In this document: one piece after another, positions 50,701 to 61,875 of the stretch
Numbering within the stretch: position 1 is the first letter of the stretch
How the letters are laid out: every line of letters starts with the position of its first letter
Assembly (NCBI GenBank): GCA_023231475.1
Contig: JALJEE010003089.1
Coordinates: 1-64,000, forward strand
DNA: 64,000 nucleotides
Reading direction: 5' to 3'
From: Seison nebaliae
Taxonomy: Eukaryota; Rotifera; Pararotatoria; Seisonacea; Seisonidae
Notes under the pieces: model-generated
What the model was told of the DNA's origin: nothing
What the model saw: the letters and a program-made list of their open reading frames with translations, nothing else
Database searches by the model: none
Translations under genes and position numbers: made by a program

Positions 50701-53700
50701 ATTTGTCAATCCATTTCAAGAGGATATGAATAATTGTGATATTATTGAGAGGAATGAAACGAATATCATTTGTAAAACGAACTATTTACCGTATAGCGAA
50801 GAACCATATCTGATGATTTTGACAATTGACCATATTAAGATCGGTTCGTTCCCATTCTACATCTTAGACAATCCCATCATTTATCATGTGGAGATGGCCA
50901 ACTCAATTCTCAGTGGTGGTATACCGATTGTGGTTCATGGAAGTCATTTCGAAAATATCCAGAAAAGTTCTATGGAATTTCGTTTACTATCATCCAATTA
51001 TCATCGATTAATGACATTCTATAGTCCATGTAACAATTCGGAACAAAATAATTATTATCGATGTTACACTCCTGATATTCCTGATTCCATATCTCATAGT
51101 TCATCTGATTTAATTGGAAATATTCGATTCCATTTTGATGATTATGTTTATCCACCTCAATCCAAACAATATCATAGTCACGTTCGTTCGTTGGTTGAGG
51201 ATAATACGAAAGATATTTCCAATCTCTTCTTACAAATCTATTCGAATCCGAAAGTGGACGATGTCGAATGTTTTGGGAAGTTCGTTCGAATTCGAGGAAA
51301 CAATTTTTACGGTCAAGGAGCTCTAACGGAAAAAGATTATAAAATTATTGCTAATAATGCACCTTGTTTTATCATCAAATTTTCTAACGATCTCATCGAC
51401 TGTTCCCTAAACGGAACATATTCGAGATCATTATCTAATCTACAGATTCAGGCAGTCGGTTGGAGATATTCGACGAATTCTTTACGATTTTCTCTTATAC
51501 CAACAACCGTTCCTATAACCGTCACTCAGAATTTACGAATTGGTATTAGTGAGGAATTGAAAGAGAAGAAATCGGATCGAACTACTTGGATTCTATCCAG
51601 TTTTCTTGGGTTATTCTTTATTGCCATTCTACTCGGATCGTTATTGGTACGTCGTCGATTGATTCATGAGAAGAAGAGTCAGAAGAATATTGAAAATAAA
51701 ATGGAAAATTTTGAAATGTTAGTAGTGAATGAGTGTAAAGATGCATTCGTCGAAATGCAAATGGAATCATCAAATAATTATTCGTTAGTCGAGACGAATT
51801 ATAACGATTATCAACAATTATCTTCTATTACAAATCAGACGAATGGAATAAATCCTGCAAACTTACAATCGAATGGTTGTATCGACGATATGATCCTCTT
51901 ACCACCACTCAATCAATTGTCAACATTTTCTTTAAAAATCTTCTTTCCAGAAAATATTCTGAAAGAATTCCGATCATTATCATTTCGTTCGAATCAAAAT
52001 GAGAATTCGAATGAGAAAATTTCCCCAAAAAATGATGAACGTTTGGAGAGATTGAGAGAATTCATCCAAAACCGGTTAGATGGTGATGACGGTCATGGTG
52101 GTGAGATGGGAGTTGATTCTCAAAACTTCATACCGAAACGATCGATTGCCACAATTTATGATTTGTTAATGAACGACTCGTTTATGAAATGTCTTTTAAA
52201 TGTACTCGATAATAATATGAAGATGACTGTGACGGATCGTATAAGATGTTCCACTTTTATCTTCGTCATTTATTTAACGAATTTGGAGAAGTTATTACCG
52301 ATAATTAATCGTAATTTGAAGGAGAAGATTGAAGAGAATTTGGAGAACGCAAAAATGTTATTTCGTCGAAATGATTCAATTGTCGAGAAATTGATTGTTA
52401 ATTTTTGTACGATTCTTCTCTACGATCATTTCCGTGGGAAGATGGCACATGCATTATTCTTGTTACATGATTCTGTTCGACAAGTCATTTGGCGTGGTGC
52501 CATTGACGAATTGAATGGACGTTCTAAATATTCGTTGACATTGGATAATCTTCTCCATCAACCGATTAAAACGAAACGAATTTTTGCACAACTCAAATTC
52601 ATTCCGTCCTGTCTCCAATCACAATTGTGTATAGTGAATGAGAAACATATCTTCTCCGACGATATCCATTCCAATGATGATGCCACGTCATTATATGAAC
52701 ATGTCAATCAAATACATCGATCATCAAATAGTATCGTCATGATAACGACTGGCAACAATTCCAAATGTTCCAACATTTCAAGAACGAATTTGACGAAACG
52801 AGCTACCGCATCAGATTTATATGCGAATATCAATAAATCTTCTGATAACAGTCAATCTCAACATCAACAAATCACTTCGAAAATTTTCTCTGATACAAAT
52901 CCGTTAAATAATAAATCGAAATCGAAAGTGATATCACCCAACACCTCCTGCTTATCTGATTATGGTTCTGATATTATATCGCCACAAATCGAATTAAGTA
53001 ACTCCAGTGATAAGTCGAGTGGATTCAGTAGTAATTGTTCGAGTGACAATCATGGACATATTATTCGAAAATCGAGAGAATTCCAAGAGAATTATTTCAA
53101 TAAAAAAATTCAATTATTGAATTGTGATTCGGTGGAACAAATAAAAAAGAAGATTTTCTATTTCTTATATCGTGGAGCAAAAATGAATTGTCAAACGTCA
53201 TCTTATGATATTGGAATGATCAATTTAAATTCTAATGATGATTCTTCTATCGATTCAATTGATGATAGAAATGGTGAGAAGAGACTAAAGGAGACTTTAC
53301 AATTACTTCATCGCATTAATTATATTGAAGAGAATTTAGGACAATTGGATATAAAATCAAAATTTAATTTCTCTTTAAAGAACCATCAAAATTTGAGAGT
53401 GACTCGAAATTTCTTACAGAAAAATCGATCGCTCAGTTTCCCATCGGAATGTCCGAGAGGTAAATGTCATTTACGCTCCACCAATTCCACTATACCACTC
53501 ATAAATAATTCACTTGACAATTTACTTTTGTCAACGAACAGGATATGTTCGAATTCTACGTCGAAATTCGACAAAAACTCATCGATGTTCTGGCGAAGGA
53601 AAAAGACGTTATTGAATCGTTTACGAAATCGATGGAGAAATAAACAGAAATCACAATCGATACCAAATGCCGTCTACATCGATCGACAACAAACATTACA

Positions 53701-55237
53701 TGATTCGGCAATAGAAAAAATAGCAAAGTCGATTCGAATTTTGAAATGTGATGGGAAGAATTCGGGTGAAATAAATATCCTCCAAGATTATCTCCCAAAG
53801 GAATGGGTCGATCTAAAAGAATCGGAGAATAATTCATCTATTCATCTTGTACTTCTACCGAAATTATTAGCTGATTCTATTCGATCAATACAACACAATT
53901 CCTTATTATCATCACCGTCACCATCGTCAATGAAATATCGTCATTCGTCATTAGATTCTGACGGCAGTCATCAATCTACTCGAGTAATAGTCGCATCGAA
54001 ACGTTTCATAAATAATGAAGAAATGAAACAATTCACATCATCTGTCATTCCGATAACCGATAATTTGTTGAATAAGAATCAATCCTCTTTCTCTAAACAA
54101 CAACGAAAACAATCGAAGAAATTCCCTCAAAAAGCATCAACCTCAACTCTACATAAATCGACCAATTTATTAAATTTGAACGAAATGAAAGTTCATTTGG
54201 TTAGAATTAACAAATTTTTTTTTATGAAAAAATAATTAACAAAAAATCCTTTAACTAGAATCGATCCGATCTACTACACAATGAACAAGTGTCAAATACG
54301 AAAATTATATCAGAAATTTATTTCAATCGATTATTAACAACAAAAGTTTTCCATTCATTATTTTTCAATTTTAATTCATTTCATTATTTAGAATGCATTA
54401 ATTCCAATAATCGATCATTTATTTCATTGTATGATTGGAATAAATAATTATAATAAAGACACGACGACTCATTCGGAAGAATTCGTTCAATTTCAATCAC
54501 TTCCTCCTTTAGTCATTCGGTACTTTTTCCAACTTTTCAATCAACTTGCTTCGAACATCGAGTTACCCAGTGAAATTATTAGAGTTTGGATGTCGAATTG
54601 GTTAATTCTTTTAAATTCGAACTCTCTTCTAACACTCTAAAATGTTTTCTTTCAGTTTCTCCTTAAGAATTTGGATTAACGTTATTAAGAATCCTGAGAC
54701 ACTTATCCGAATGGAGAATTATGGAGAATGTGATAATAATGTCTCCATCATCTCTCAAGCTTATATGGACGCATTCTCTATAAGTGATACGAAATTGAAT
54801 GAGAATTCAGCCACAAATAAACTTCTGTTCAATAAACAAAGTGTTCGATATCGTCAATTAATTTCAACATATTATCGATATCTCGAATCTTTGAATGAGA
54901 TTCCAGAGAATGATATACTGCACATCTGTCAAGAAATCAGTGAGAACTTCCGAAAAGAATTGGGCAATTATGAATCATCAAATCTCATATCAATTCTTTG
55001 TGACATCCTCTACCACAACTTCATTTTACCGAATGCTCAACAAGTTATCTCATTAAATTATTTCAAATAAACTTTTTATTCTCTTTACAGATTCGACAAA
55101 CTTTGAGGGAAGAATCAATAAAATTCGGACCAGAATACAATGAATTTAACAGACTATCAAAAATGTTCGATCAGTTGAACAGTATCGTGAATAATGAAAT
55201 GGTTCCCGAAGACGAATTGGACGAAATTGTCGTTTAA
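47795..55237 (+). CDS. Plexin, semaphorin receptor
   Basis: Exons 47795-54190, 54259-54345, 54392-54600, 54656-55043 and 55091-55237, with introns of 68, 46, 55 and 47 nt, all GT-AG and in frame; 2408 residues. Plexins are single-pass receptors that inactivate Rap GTPases when bound by semaphorins. Order: hydrophobic leader (MCQYNLMILLLFNLINVIF region), sema domain (about 40-500), PSI 1 (CNKCLYEKCWW, about 505), PSI 2 (CYDCINSSSFCSW, about 640), PSI 3 (CIRCM, then CVWCSSEKKC, about 790), IPT domains (NIQPNSGIVSGGVNIS, about 935 onward), TM (about 1262-1286) and a split RasGAP domain. GAP landmarks: LFRRNDSIVEKL, ISEIYFNRLLTTK across exons 2-3, and SNCFSLRIWINVIKNPE, which the intron at 54601 interrupts exactly. 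The Rho-binding insert (EQIKKKIFYFLYRGAK) is preceded by a Ser/Asn-rich insertion of roughly 150 residues. A- versus B-type is not resolved. Confidence 0.95.
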
Positions 55238-55629
55238 AAAATTTCGAATTTCCATCTAAAACTTTATTTATTTTCTTAATTCAAACTGTAAATAAAGTCA
55301 ATTATAGTTTCTTTGAAAAAAAATTTCATGTTTAACTACTAGGTGAAAAGTCAATTTCATATATTACTCATGTCAATTTCAAAAAAAAGTTTTATTGATT
55401 TTTTTAAACTGACAAATTGTGAGACTCAAATTTCATATTTATCATAATTTATTCCGTAGAGTGTTTAAGTTGAGAATGATTAGAAAGAGTTTTTGAAGAA
55501 TTTTCAATTTCTATTTTACAAAATTTATCGTAATTTGTTTTCGAGAATAATTTGGAGATAATTCAAGAAATTACTTTAGGAAAAAACATGTGAAATATAC
55601 CGAAATACACAAACGAAAAAAAATTATTT
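55238..55629. other. Convergent intergenic region
   Basis: 3' UTRs of plexin (+) and of the unrecognised gene at 55630-56862 (-). Nothing else seen. Confidence 0.4.
55291..55296 (+). terminator. Candidate plexin polyadenylation signal AATAAA
   Basis: AATAAA 53 bp after the plexin stop codon, in the expected orientation. Chance occurrence is possible in such AT-rich DNA. Confidence 0.4.
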
Positions 55630-56862
55630 CTAATATGTTTTATCTGTCCGGACGTTGTTGTGAGTTGAGGAGGAATTTCTCTTGTTATCGATTTGTTGAG
55701 GTTTATATCCGGTTTTCGGCCTTGCAGAACCATCAAATTGATGATTAGCGAATGAATTAGAGAGTGCAGCGCAATATTCCTTTCTCTTCTTCTTATTGTA
55801 AAGTAATCGTTTATCTCGAATCATTTCTCGTTTTAACAGCGACAATGGATCATTTACCTCATTTCCATCATTCGGTTTGTTAGATCGATGATTTGTTCGA
55901 TTTCCATTACCAGACGCGTCCGTTGGAGTATTTTGGGGTTTCTTTGAATTGTTTTCTGTTTGAAATTTCTGATAAAGTTCCTTCAGTTTCTGTTTACTTT
56001 CTGATTTTACTCGAGTAGTCTGTTTAGATCTTTTCTTCTTTAAATTATATTCATCCAAATATGGAAATTGTTTAGATTTTCTATATTTCTTAGGCAGGAG
56101 ACATTCACTGCCGCTCGTAGTTAACCGTTTAGTATCAACATTATTCATGAGGAGATCTTCATTCGATATTTTCGATGAAACTGAATGCATATTATCTTCC
56201 GTACAAAATTTAGTTAAAGGAAATTCAATCGGTGCATCGATTTCTAGATCTGTTCCAAATTCGCTGTAAAACATCACATGTTTCTCCGTTCCCTTTTCTT
56301 TCCCAAAAATATCATATGCCATTTTATCAGTAGGTTGTGCTCGATGGAACTTTCGTATTTCACGAGCATGTTCCATGTGATAATCGGCAATGTTGTACTG
56401 AGGTGGCAAGTTACTGATTCCCGCAAATTCTTCGCCTTCGATAATTTGGAGGACTTTGGCCGGTCGTAATTGACAGAAACAATTAATCTCCGTTTCTTGA
56501 CCATTCGACAACTTCTTCACGTGAATTGTACGAATTTGAGTATTATCATATCGTTTCGGCTGATAGAGACACATTTTACGACCAGTGATCATGTAACCAC
56601 ATCGTTCAATATGACGGAGTAGAATATCGTTGATGGGATCGAAAGTCTTCTCATGCCAACTACATGGTCGATGGTCGGATAGTTTCCGTTGTTGTATCGG
56701 ATGAAATTCGGGAACACTCTGCTTCGGTTTGGGAACATCAGTACCAAAGTAATTGTGCCAGTTAAAGGCGAAAATTTTCGCGTATTTGTTTCGGTTGGCG
56801 GATTGATTGGACGAATGTCTTGGCGTTGAACGGCGCGATGGTTGTCTGTAAACGGAACGCAT
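55630..56862 (-). CDS. Unrecognised basic protein, 410 residues
   Basis: A long open frame from ATG 56862 to the stop at 55630. The N-terminal half is rich in aromatic, Cys and His residues and seems folded (KIFAFNWHNYFGTDV, RPCSWHEKTFDP, CGYMITGRKMCLYQP, NIADYHMEHAREIRKF). The C-terminal half is Lys/Arg/Asn/Ser-rich and probably disordered (LKREMIRDKRLLYNKKKRKE). There is no signal peptide or transmembrane segment. Upstream codons stay open to a pyrimidine-rich TTTACTTTCAG at about 56911-56921, which looks like an acceptor, so the true start may lie in an earlier exon. The basic tail would suit a nuclear or RNA/DNA-binding protein, but that is inference. Codon choice and composition match its neighbours, which supports a real gene. 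I do not recognise the family. Confidence 0.7.
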   Translation of the reverse strand: MRSVYRQPSRRSTPRHSSNQSANRNKYAKIFAFNWHNYFGTDVPKPKQSVPEFHPIQQRKLSDHRPCSWHEKTFDPINDILLRHIERCGYMITGRKMCLYQPKRYDNTQIRTIHVKKLSNGQETEINCFCQLRPAKVLQIIEGEEFAGISNLPPQYNIADYHMEHAREIRKFHRAQPTDKMAYDIFGKEKGTEKHVMFYSEFGTDLEIDAPIEFPLTKFCTEDNMHSVSSKISNEDLLMNNVDTKRLTTSGSECLLPKKYRKSKQFPYLDEYNLKKKRSKQTTRVKSESKQKLKELYQKFQTENNSKKPQNTPTDASGNGNRTNHRSNKPNDGNEVNDPLSLLKREMIRDKRLLYNKKKRKEYCAALSNSFANHQFDGSARPKTGYKPQQIDNKRNSSSTHNNVRTDKTY

Positions 56863-58062
56863 ATTGCAGTGGAGTAGACGATTAAAAAATGTGGTAAAGG
56901 CACGAGCGACCTGAAAGTAAAAAAAGAAAAAAGGAAATTTCGATAGAAAAAGAAATTTCCAAAAAAAAATAAGAAAAACGGAAAAGAAAAAAAGGGAAAA
57001 AAGAATATGAAACTTCCCAAATAATTTTCTTTTTTACGTACCCTATTTCAAATCATCTTATGATAGTTTCATTTTCAGTTTTCCAATTTCGATTTTCGAT
57101 TTCGATTTGACATTTCGATTTGTGCTATAATTTTTTTTCGCCATTTCATTTCTCTCAAATGACTTCCAAAACAACTAAAAACGAAACAACTTGTACGTTC
57201 ATATTTTCTTCACAATTTACATCCGTTGTATACAATTAATAAATGTTTATCCCATTCTTCCAATAAAACCTACACACAAAAATCACACAAATCGATCGAA
57301 AAGTAAGATAATTTGGATGATGGTCACTTACTATAAGTTTTTTCAGTTTGTTCACTCCCGTTATATTCAAGTCTTTTCTTGTTCATGCCATTCCTATTAT
57401 TGTTTATGGTATTATATAGTTATATATATATTATACCAAAAATATATCTCAATAGTATACCCTCCATATAGTTGTACATTTGCACAAAAATCTGATGTTA
57501 CAGAACTCACTGTCACAGAGTGTGAGAGTCACAACTCTAAAGTGAAAATTCTGTGCAAATATGATCCATGACATTTTAACTAACTAATGAAAGGTAAGTA
57601 ATAATAAGATATCTCATATTTCCTATTTCTTGTTACGGAAATTATTGCAATATTTGAACATGTTCAAATTATGAACTTCATATGTCATGGTTTATGTAAG
57701 TTAAAAAACATTTTAAATTTTAAGAAGAAAATTCAGAAGTAGTTCGTATTATTTGAATCGAGGTACTCGAATTTGACTGAAAATAAAGAACTTCTGAAAT
57801 TCTTTCTTAATTGTGAAAACGGACAATTAGCACTTGAAGTTTTGGGCTTCTAGTTCGATGTACTTCATTGTAAAGATTAAGTCCCTTGTCTTCCCTGTAA
57901 CATTTACTTCCCAATTCTCATCTATATCACAACAATTCTTAACTTTAGCCTATCAATGACGTGGCACCTTATCATCTTATGACTATAAAAGGCGCAAAAT
58001 GCTCATTTTTTCCAATAGAATTATTATATGTTTTGCTTAAATTATTGAGCGCTATAGGGGGG

Positions 58063-58180
58063 TAGTTGAAAGCGCAAAATTCTGGTCAAGTTTGTGCTTT
58101 CAACTATCCTTCGTTCTTGGAAGAAGGCAAGCAGCCGGATGCTGTTCAGTGGAGCCAAAGTTCTATAGTGCGCATAGAAC
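58063..58180 (+). repeat. Two adjacent strong hairpins
   Basis: TAGTTGAAAGCGCAAA (58063-58078) pairs with TTTGTGCTTTCAACTA (58091-58106). The 16-bp stem has a single G-T wobble and a 12-nt loop. Next, GTTCTAT (58160-58166) pairs with ATAGAAC (58174-58180). An outer TTCTTG/CAAGAA pair (about 58114 and 58196) can enclose the second hairpin. The only mispair in the 16-bp stem would be a G-U wobble in RNA. Confidence 0.6.
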
Positions 58181-59372
58181 AGTTAATGGCTGGCAAGAAC
58201 AGAAAAGGCGCTTACACATCCTATTCGTGTAGGTGAGGGAAAAAACAACAAACAATATGGTGAACACGTTCATTGTTCCTAGAACGAAAGATGGAATGTC
58301 AAAATTTGGTAGAAGGATTAACCAAAGAATATATTATAATATAAATAAATTATAATATGGAACACGAACCATTTCCCCATTCAATTAACCGTTTTGGCAA
58401 CTCATTTCGTCATATCAATCTACTCTATGCTAATACTCTACATTCGTATCTAATTCTTCTCCTTTCTCATTAATCTATATATTTTTTTAAAATAAACTTT
58501 AATCTTTCGGAAACTCTTCAACTTGAACACGAACTAATTCTAATTAAAATCATAAAATATTTTACAACATATAATAAAATTTTCATCCCACAATGTTCGA
58601 TTCTATTACTTCTTTTGCACTTTTTGTTACATTTATAGGTTTATCGGAACGTTTTGCTTCTAAATAAAAACTTAATACATTGTAATTTGTTAGATGAAGT
58701 TACATAAAACTACCCATTATATTTCATAACATTCTAACAACATATGAACTTCGAGAAATATAAAATAAATTTAATTTTCTGATTTATCTCACAATTGTCA
58801 GAATTTCCCGTTTGTAAAAGTTCAGTAAAAAATTTTGGTTTAATCTCTACCGGAAAGAAAATGTGAATCCATAATTCCAAATTAAATTTATTTCAGATAA
58901 GAAAAATGGTTTTTTTTTCAGAATTGGATCCTAATTTTTTTGGGCGATTTTCGGTACCCAGAGGTAATAAGTCGAACGTTTGAAAAGGTTGTTGGGGATA
59001 TTCAGCTGAACATTTTTCGAAATTAGCCCCATTTTAAAATTTAGCTTCACATTAAATTAATTTTGGATGAAGCTAAAATTTAGAATATTCAGAATTGTAA
59101 AATGAATTGTTTTTGATAGCTAAGAACATTTGTCAGATTGTCATCGAACGATATTAACGTTTCAATAATTTACAACGTCATTCATACATCAAAATTTTTT
59201 TACTCTCATTATTTTAGAAATTGAATAGTGAAGGACCATATAACAAATGGAGATTCGACTAGAGAATTAGAAATAGTCAAATTGGCAATCCTAATGTTGG
59301 ATTAGGTATTGAGGAAGATGAAATCAACATCGGATTCATTTTGCCTTCCACGATCACAATTCGGGACGATGC

Positions 59373-59439
59373 TGCCAGAGAATTGTCAATTAGAGAGTAA
59401 CCTCTTTGGTCTCCTAATTGACAATTCCTGATAATGGCA
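59373..59439 (+). repeat. Composite hairpin with CCTCTTTGG loop (H2)
   Basis: Perfect 14-bp arms GAATTGTCAATTAG (59380-59393) and CTAATTGACAATTC (59414-59427) enclose a 20-nt loop containing AACCTCTTTGG. An outer TGCCA/TGGCA pair (59373-59377 and 59435-59439) closes the structure. The loop length and core match H1 at 4.8 kb, while the distal stem differs. A further hairpin (ACTGTTCC/GGAACAGT, about 59525-59548) follows. Confidence 0.65.
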
Positions 59440-60157
59440 AAAGTGGTTGCAATGTTGGAAATCAATGGACAACATGAAGAAAAGGGAAATCAAATGGAAG
59501 TAAATTCTCAAGCGCATTGGAAAGACTGTTCCTTCAGCGTGGAACAGTTGAATAATTTCGAAATAATGAGAATTTCTAGTCAATCTCTAAGAGTCTTCAT
59601 AAAGAACCTTTCTACCTTATCAATTGAACAATATTTTCAACAGTTTACATAAAAACATTTATTCTATTTCCAAACTATTTTCTCTTTTCAATGCGAAAAT
59701 CATTTTGTAAAGTATTTATTATCAAATAAATTATTTATTTCTCTAAATAACAAATCCGATATTTCTTTCCCTCAATTTTATTCGGTTCAAATTCTCATTT
59801 TTTAATTAATTTAAATTAAATTAATTAAGATTAATTTATTTATTGTTATTTTATTATTAATATTTTTAGAGCCAAAATTTAAAAATTATCCAAATGTGAA
59901 AAAGTCATTATAATATTGTACCAATCATTTCTTTTTCCCACTCCCATCCATGTCAGTGAATTGCTGCTTTGCTCAATTAACTAATATAAATAGACGAAAA
60001 AATTCAATAGAATCAATTTACTTTTTTTTAACGTTTTTATTATTGTGCGCTACCCGAGAATTCCAGCGGATTTTTGAGAAAAATGATCTCAATTATCAGT
60101 CAAGGAGATCATTTCCAACTAATTTCGGATATGGTTTCCTCCGAGAAATGATGGTAT

Positions 60158-60308
60158 GGCATTTCCTTCAGAAAAGATGACCCAATCTGCTGACTACCTC
60201 TTTGGAGCGCAGATTGGGTTTATCTGGACAATATCTTGGAGGAAAAAGAGGAAAATTGAAAATGATTGGGAACGAAGTGTCATTTCCAAAAAGGATGATG
60301 GAAATGCC
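60158..60308 (+). repeat. Composite hairpin with CCTCTTTGG loop (H3)
   Basis: Perfect 11-bp arms ACCCAATCTGC (60180-60190) and GCAGATTGGGT (60209-60219) enclose an 18-nt loop containing TACCTCTTTGG. Outer GGCATTTCC/GGAAATGCC (60158-60166 and 60300-60308) encloses it at longer range. CATTTCC/GGAAATG (60281-60287 and 60300-60306) competes for the same 3' arm. A separate AATGATCTC/GAGATCATT hairpin lies just upstream (60082-60090 and 60105-60113). Confidence 0.6.
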
Positions 60309-60744
60309 TTCGTTCAATTATTCTCACCCGTTACTCTAATGGAACATGTTATGGTGGTAATACTCATTCCAAATCAATTTTTTACGGAATTTCTTATACT
60401 CTCTACTCTCAAACAAAAAACGCCAATTACACCTTTTCCAAATCAATTTTTTAACAAAAACTTGAAAATTTTCCAAATCATTTTTTTAACAAAAATAAAA
60501 AATTTTCCAAATCATTTTTTTAACGAAAATAAAAAATTTTGAAAATATTATAAAAAAAAACGACGTTAATTCAGCACTAAATTTCAATATATGTAATAGA
60601 ATACTAATTGCTAAATGAATAGGAAGAGAATGAGTAACAACGAGGAAAGCATAATGTATTAAAATAAACTATAAAAAAAAGGAAGAACGATTAATTGGAG
60701 GAGACGATAGAAAAATGAAGAATAAATTACTAAAATGGTATTTT

Positions 60745-61875
60745 TTAATTTTCCTGATCTAAGCGAAATAAAACGTCTTCTATGATATCTTCAGCGTAAG
60801 ATAAAGATTTATTGTTTTGTGCAAATCCTAAATGACCACCGCCATCGATAAGAATGAGTGCCAAATTTTCGTTTTGTTTGATATGATCGAATGGAATGGC
60901 TGATTCCGGAGAGAAATCGTCATCATTGGCATTGATGAACAATGTTTTCGTTTTGATTAATTCTACTGATTTGATGAGTAGTGCATCATTATAATATTCG
61001 TCTACATTTCGATATCCGAAAAGTGGAGCTGTCAAAATATTGTCGAATTCCTTAACAGTTCTCGTCTTTTGTATTTGAGTAAAATCGACAAGAGACATAT
61101 AATGAGTGGCATGATATTTTTTCACCATCTCTTTCAGATTATTTAATAGATATCGAATATAAAGGAAATTGTTAATGAAACCATCGAGATTCTCACTCGT
61201 TTTGAAGAGATCGAAAGGTGACGAATTCATAATGGCACAATCGATCGGAGTGTTTGGTGTTCTTCTCAAATAATTACCTAACAATAATCCACCTAACGAA
61301 TTGCCAATAACATAAAGTTTTTTTGACTGATTGAATTCTTTTTTAACATAATCAATAACATTCACTAAATCATCGATATATGTAGCGGAATAAGATTTCA
61401 TCGTTTTCAATTCACATTTAATTCCTCGATAATTCATCACAACAATTCGCATCAAATGTTCTTCCGACATTCGTTTCGACAAATGAGTAATATATGTCGC
61501 ATTACTATTACCAGTAAGTCCGGGAAGTATGAGAATGGTGGAGGAAATGGGATCGGAATTATCGACGATATCTAACGCCAATTGACCACCATCATCGAAT
61601 TCGATAATATGTCGTCGATAGACGGGACGAATTCGTCTTCTAATATACGACGTGCCGATCGTGCTAAAATACGAATTGAAGAACCAAAACGGAGAATTGG
61701 CATAACCATCAACGACTGGTGCACTCTTATTCAAAAATTGATTCCATGTTGAATTGGCATTTGTGAAAATTTGGGTCTTTCTTGTACGCAAAATATTTCT
61801 CGTCAACTTTATCAAAAAATAGCAGAGACAGATGACAATTAGCAAGGAAATAAGGGAGCAATAATCGATTGCCAT
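60745..61875 (-). CDS. ABHD1/ABHD3-type membrane-anchored alpha/beta hydrolase
   Basis: 376 residues from ATG 61875 (MAIDYC), single exon. An N-terminal hydrophobic anchor (about residues 6-24) precedes the hydrolase fold. The YheT/ABHD1-3 group is indicated by ILPGLTGNS (oxyanion region), VVMNYRGIKCE, and the nucleophile elbow GNSLGG (Ser near 194). The catalytic Asp lies in NANDDDFSPE (about 317) and the His in GGGHLGF (about 345), so the triad is complete. ABHD3 cleaves medium-chain and oxidised phospholipids in internal membranes; ABHD1 is its close relative and ABHD15 is more distant. Substrate cannot be assigned from sequence. The gene stands alone, about 1.75 kb from the next gene on the right. 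Confidence 0.9.
   Translation of the reverse strand: MAIDYCSLISLLIVICLCYFLIKLTRNILRTRKTQIFTNANSTWNQFLNKSAPVVDGYANSPFWFFNSYFSTIGTSYIRRRIRPVYRRHIIEFDDGGQLALDIVDNSDPISSTILILPGLTGNSNATYITHLSKRMSEEHLMRIVVMNYRGIKCELKTMKSYSATYIDDLVNVIDYVKKEFNQSKKLYVIGNSLGGLLLGNYLRRTPNTPIDCAIMNSSPFDLFKTSENLDGFINNFLYIRYLLNNLKEMVKKYHATHYMSLVDFTQIQKTRTVKEFDNILTAPLFGYRNVDEYYNDALLIKSVELIKTKTLFINANDDDFSPESAIPFDHIKQNENLALILIDGGGHLGFAQNNKSLSYAEDIIEDVLFRLDQEN

Larger units (their letters stand above)
56863..60744. other. Non-coding, hairpin-rich stretch
   Basis: No convincing gene. ORFs at 57191-57571, 59434-59652 and 60156-60542 overlap inverted repeats or are low-complexity. The palindrome units at 58.1, 59.4 and 60.2 kb are listed separately. 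Near 60440-60530 a TTTTCCAAATCATTTTTTTAAC unit repeats two to three times (Lys/Asn/Phe-rich pseudo-ORF). Confidence 0.5.

Noticed and set aside
60156-60542. Plus-strand 128-codon ORF
   Set aside because: Overlaps the H3 hairpin and ends in a Lys/Asn/Phe repeat generated by a short tandem sequence.
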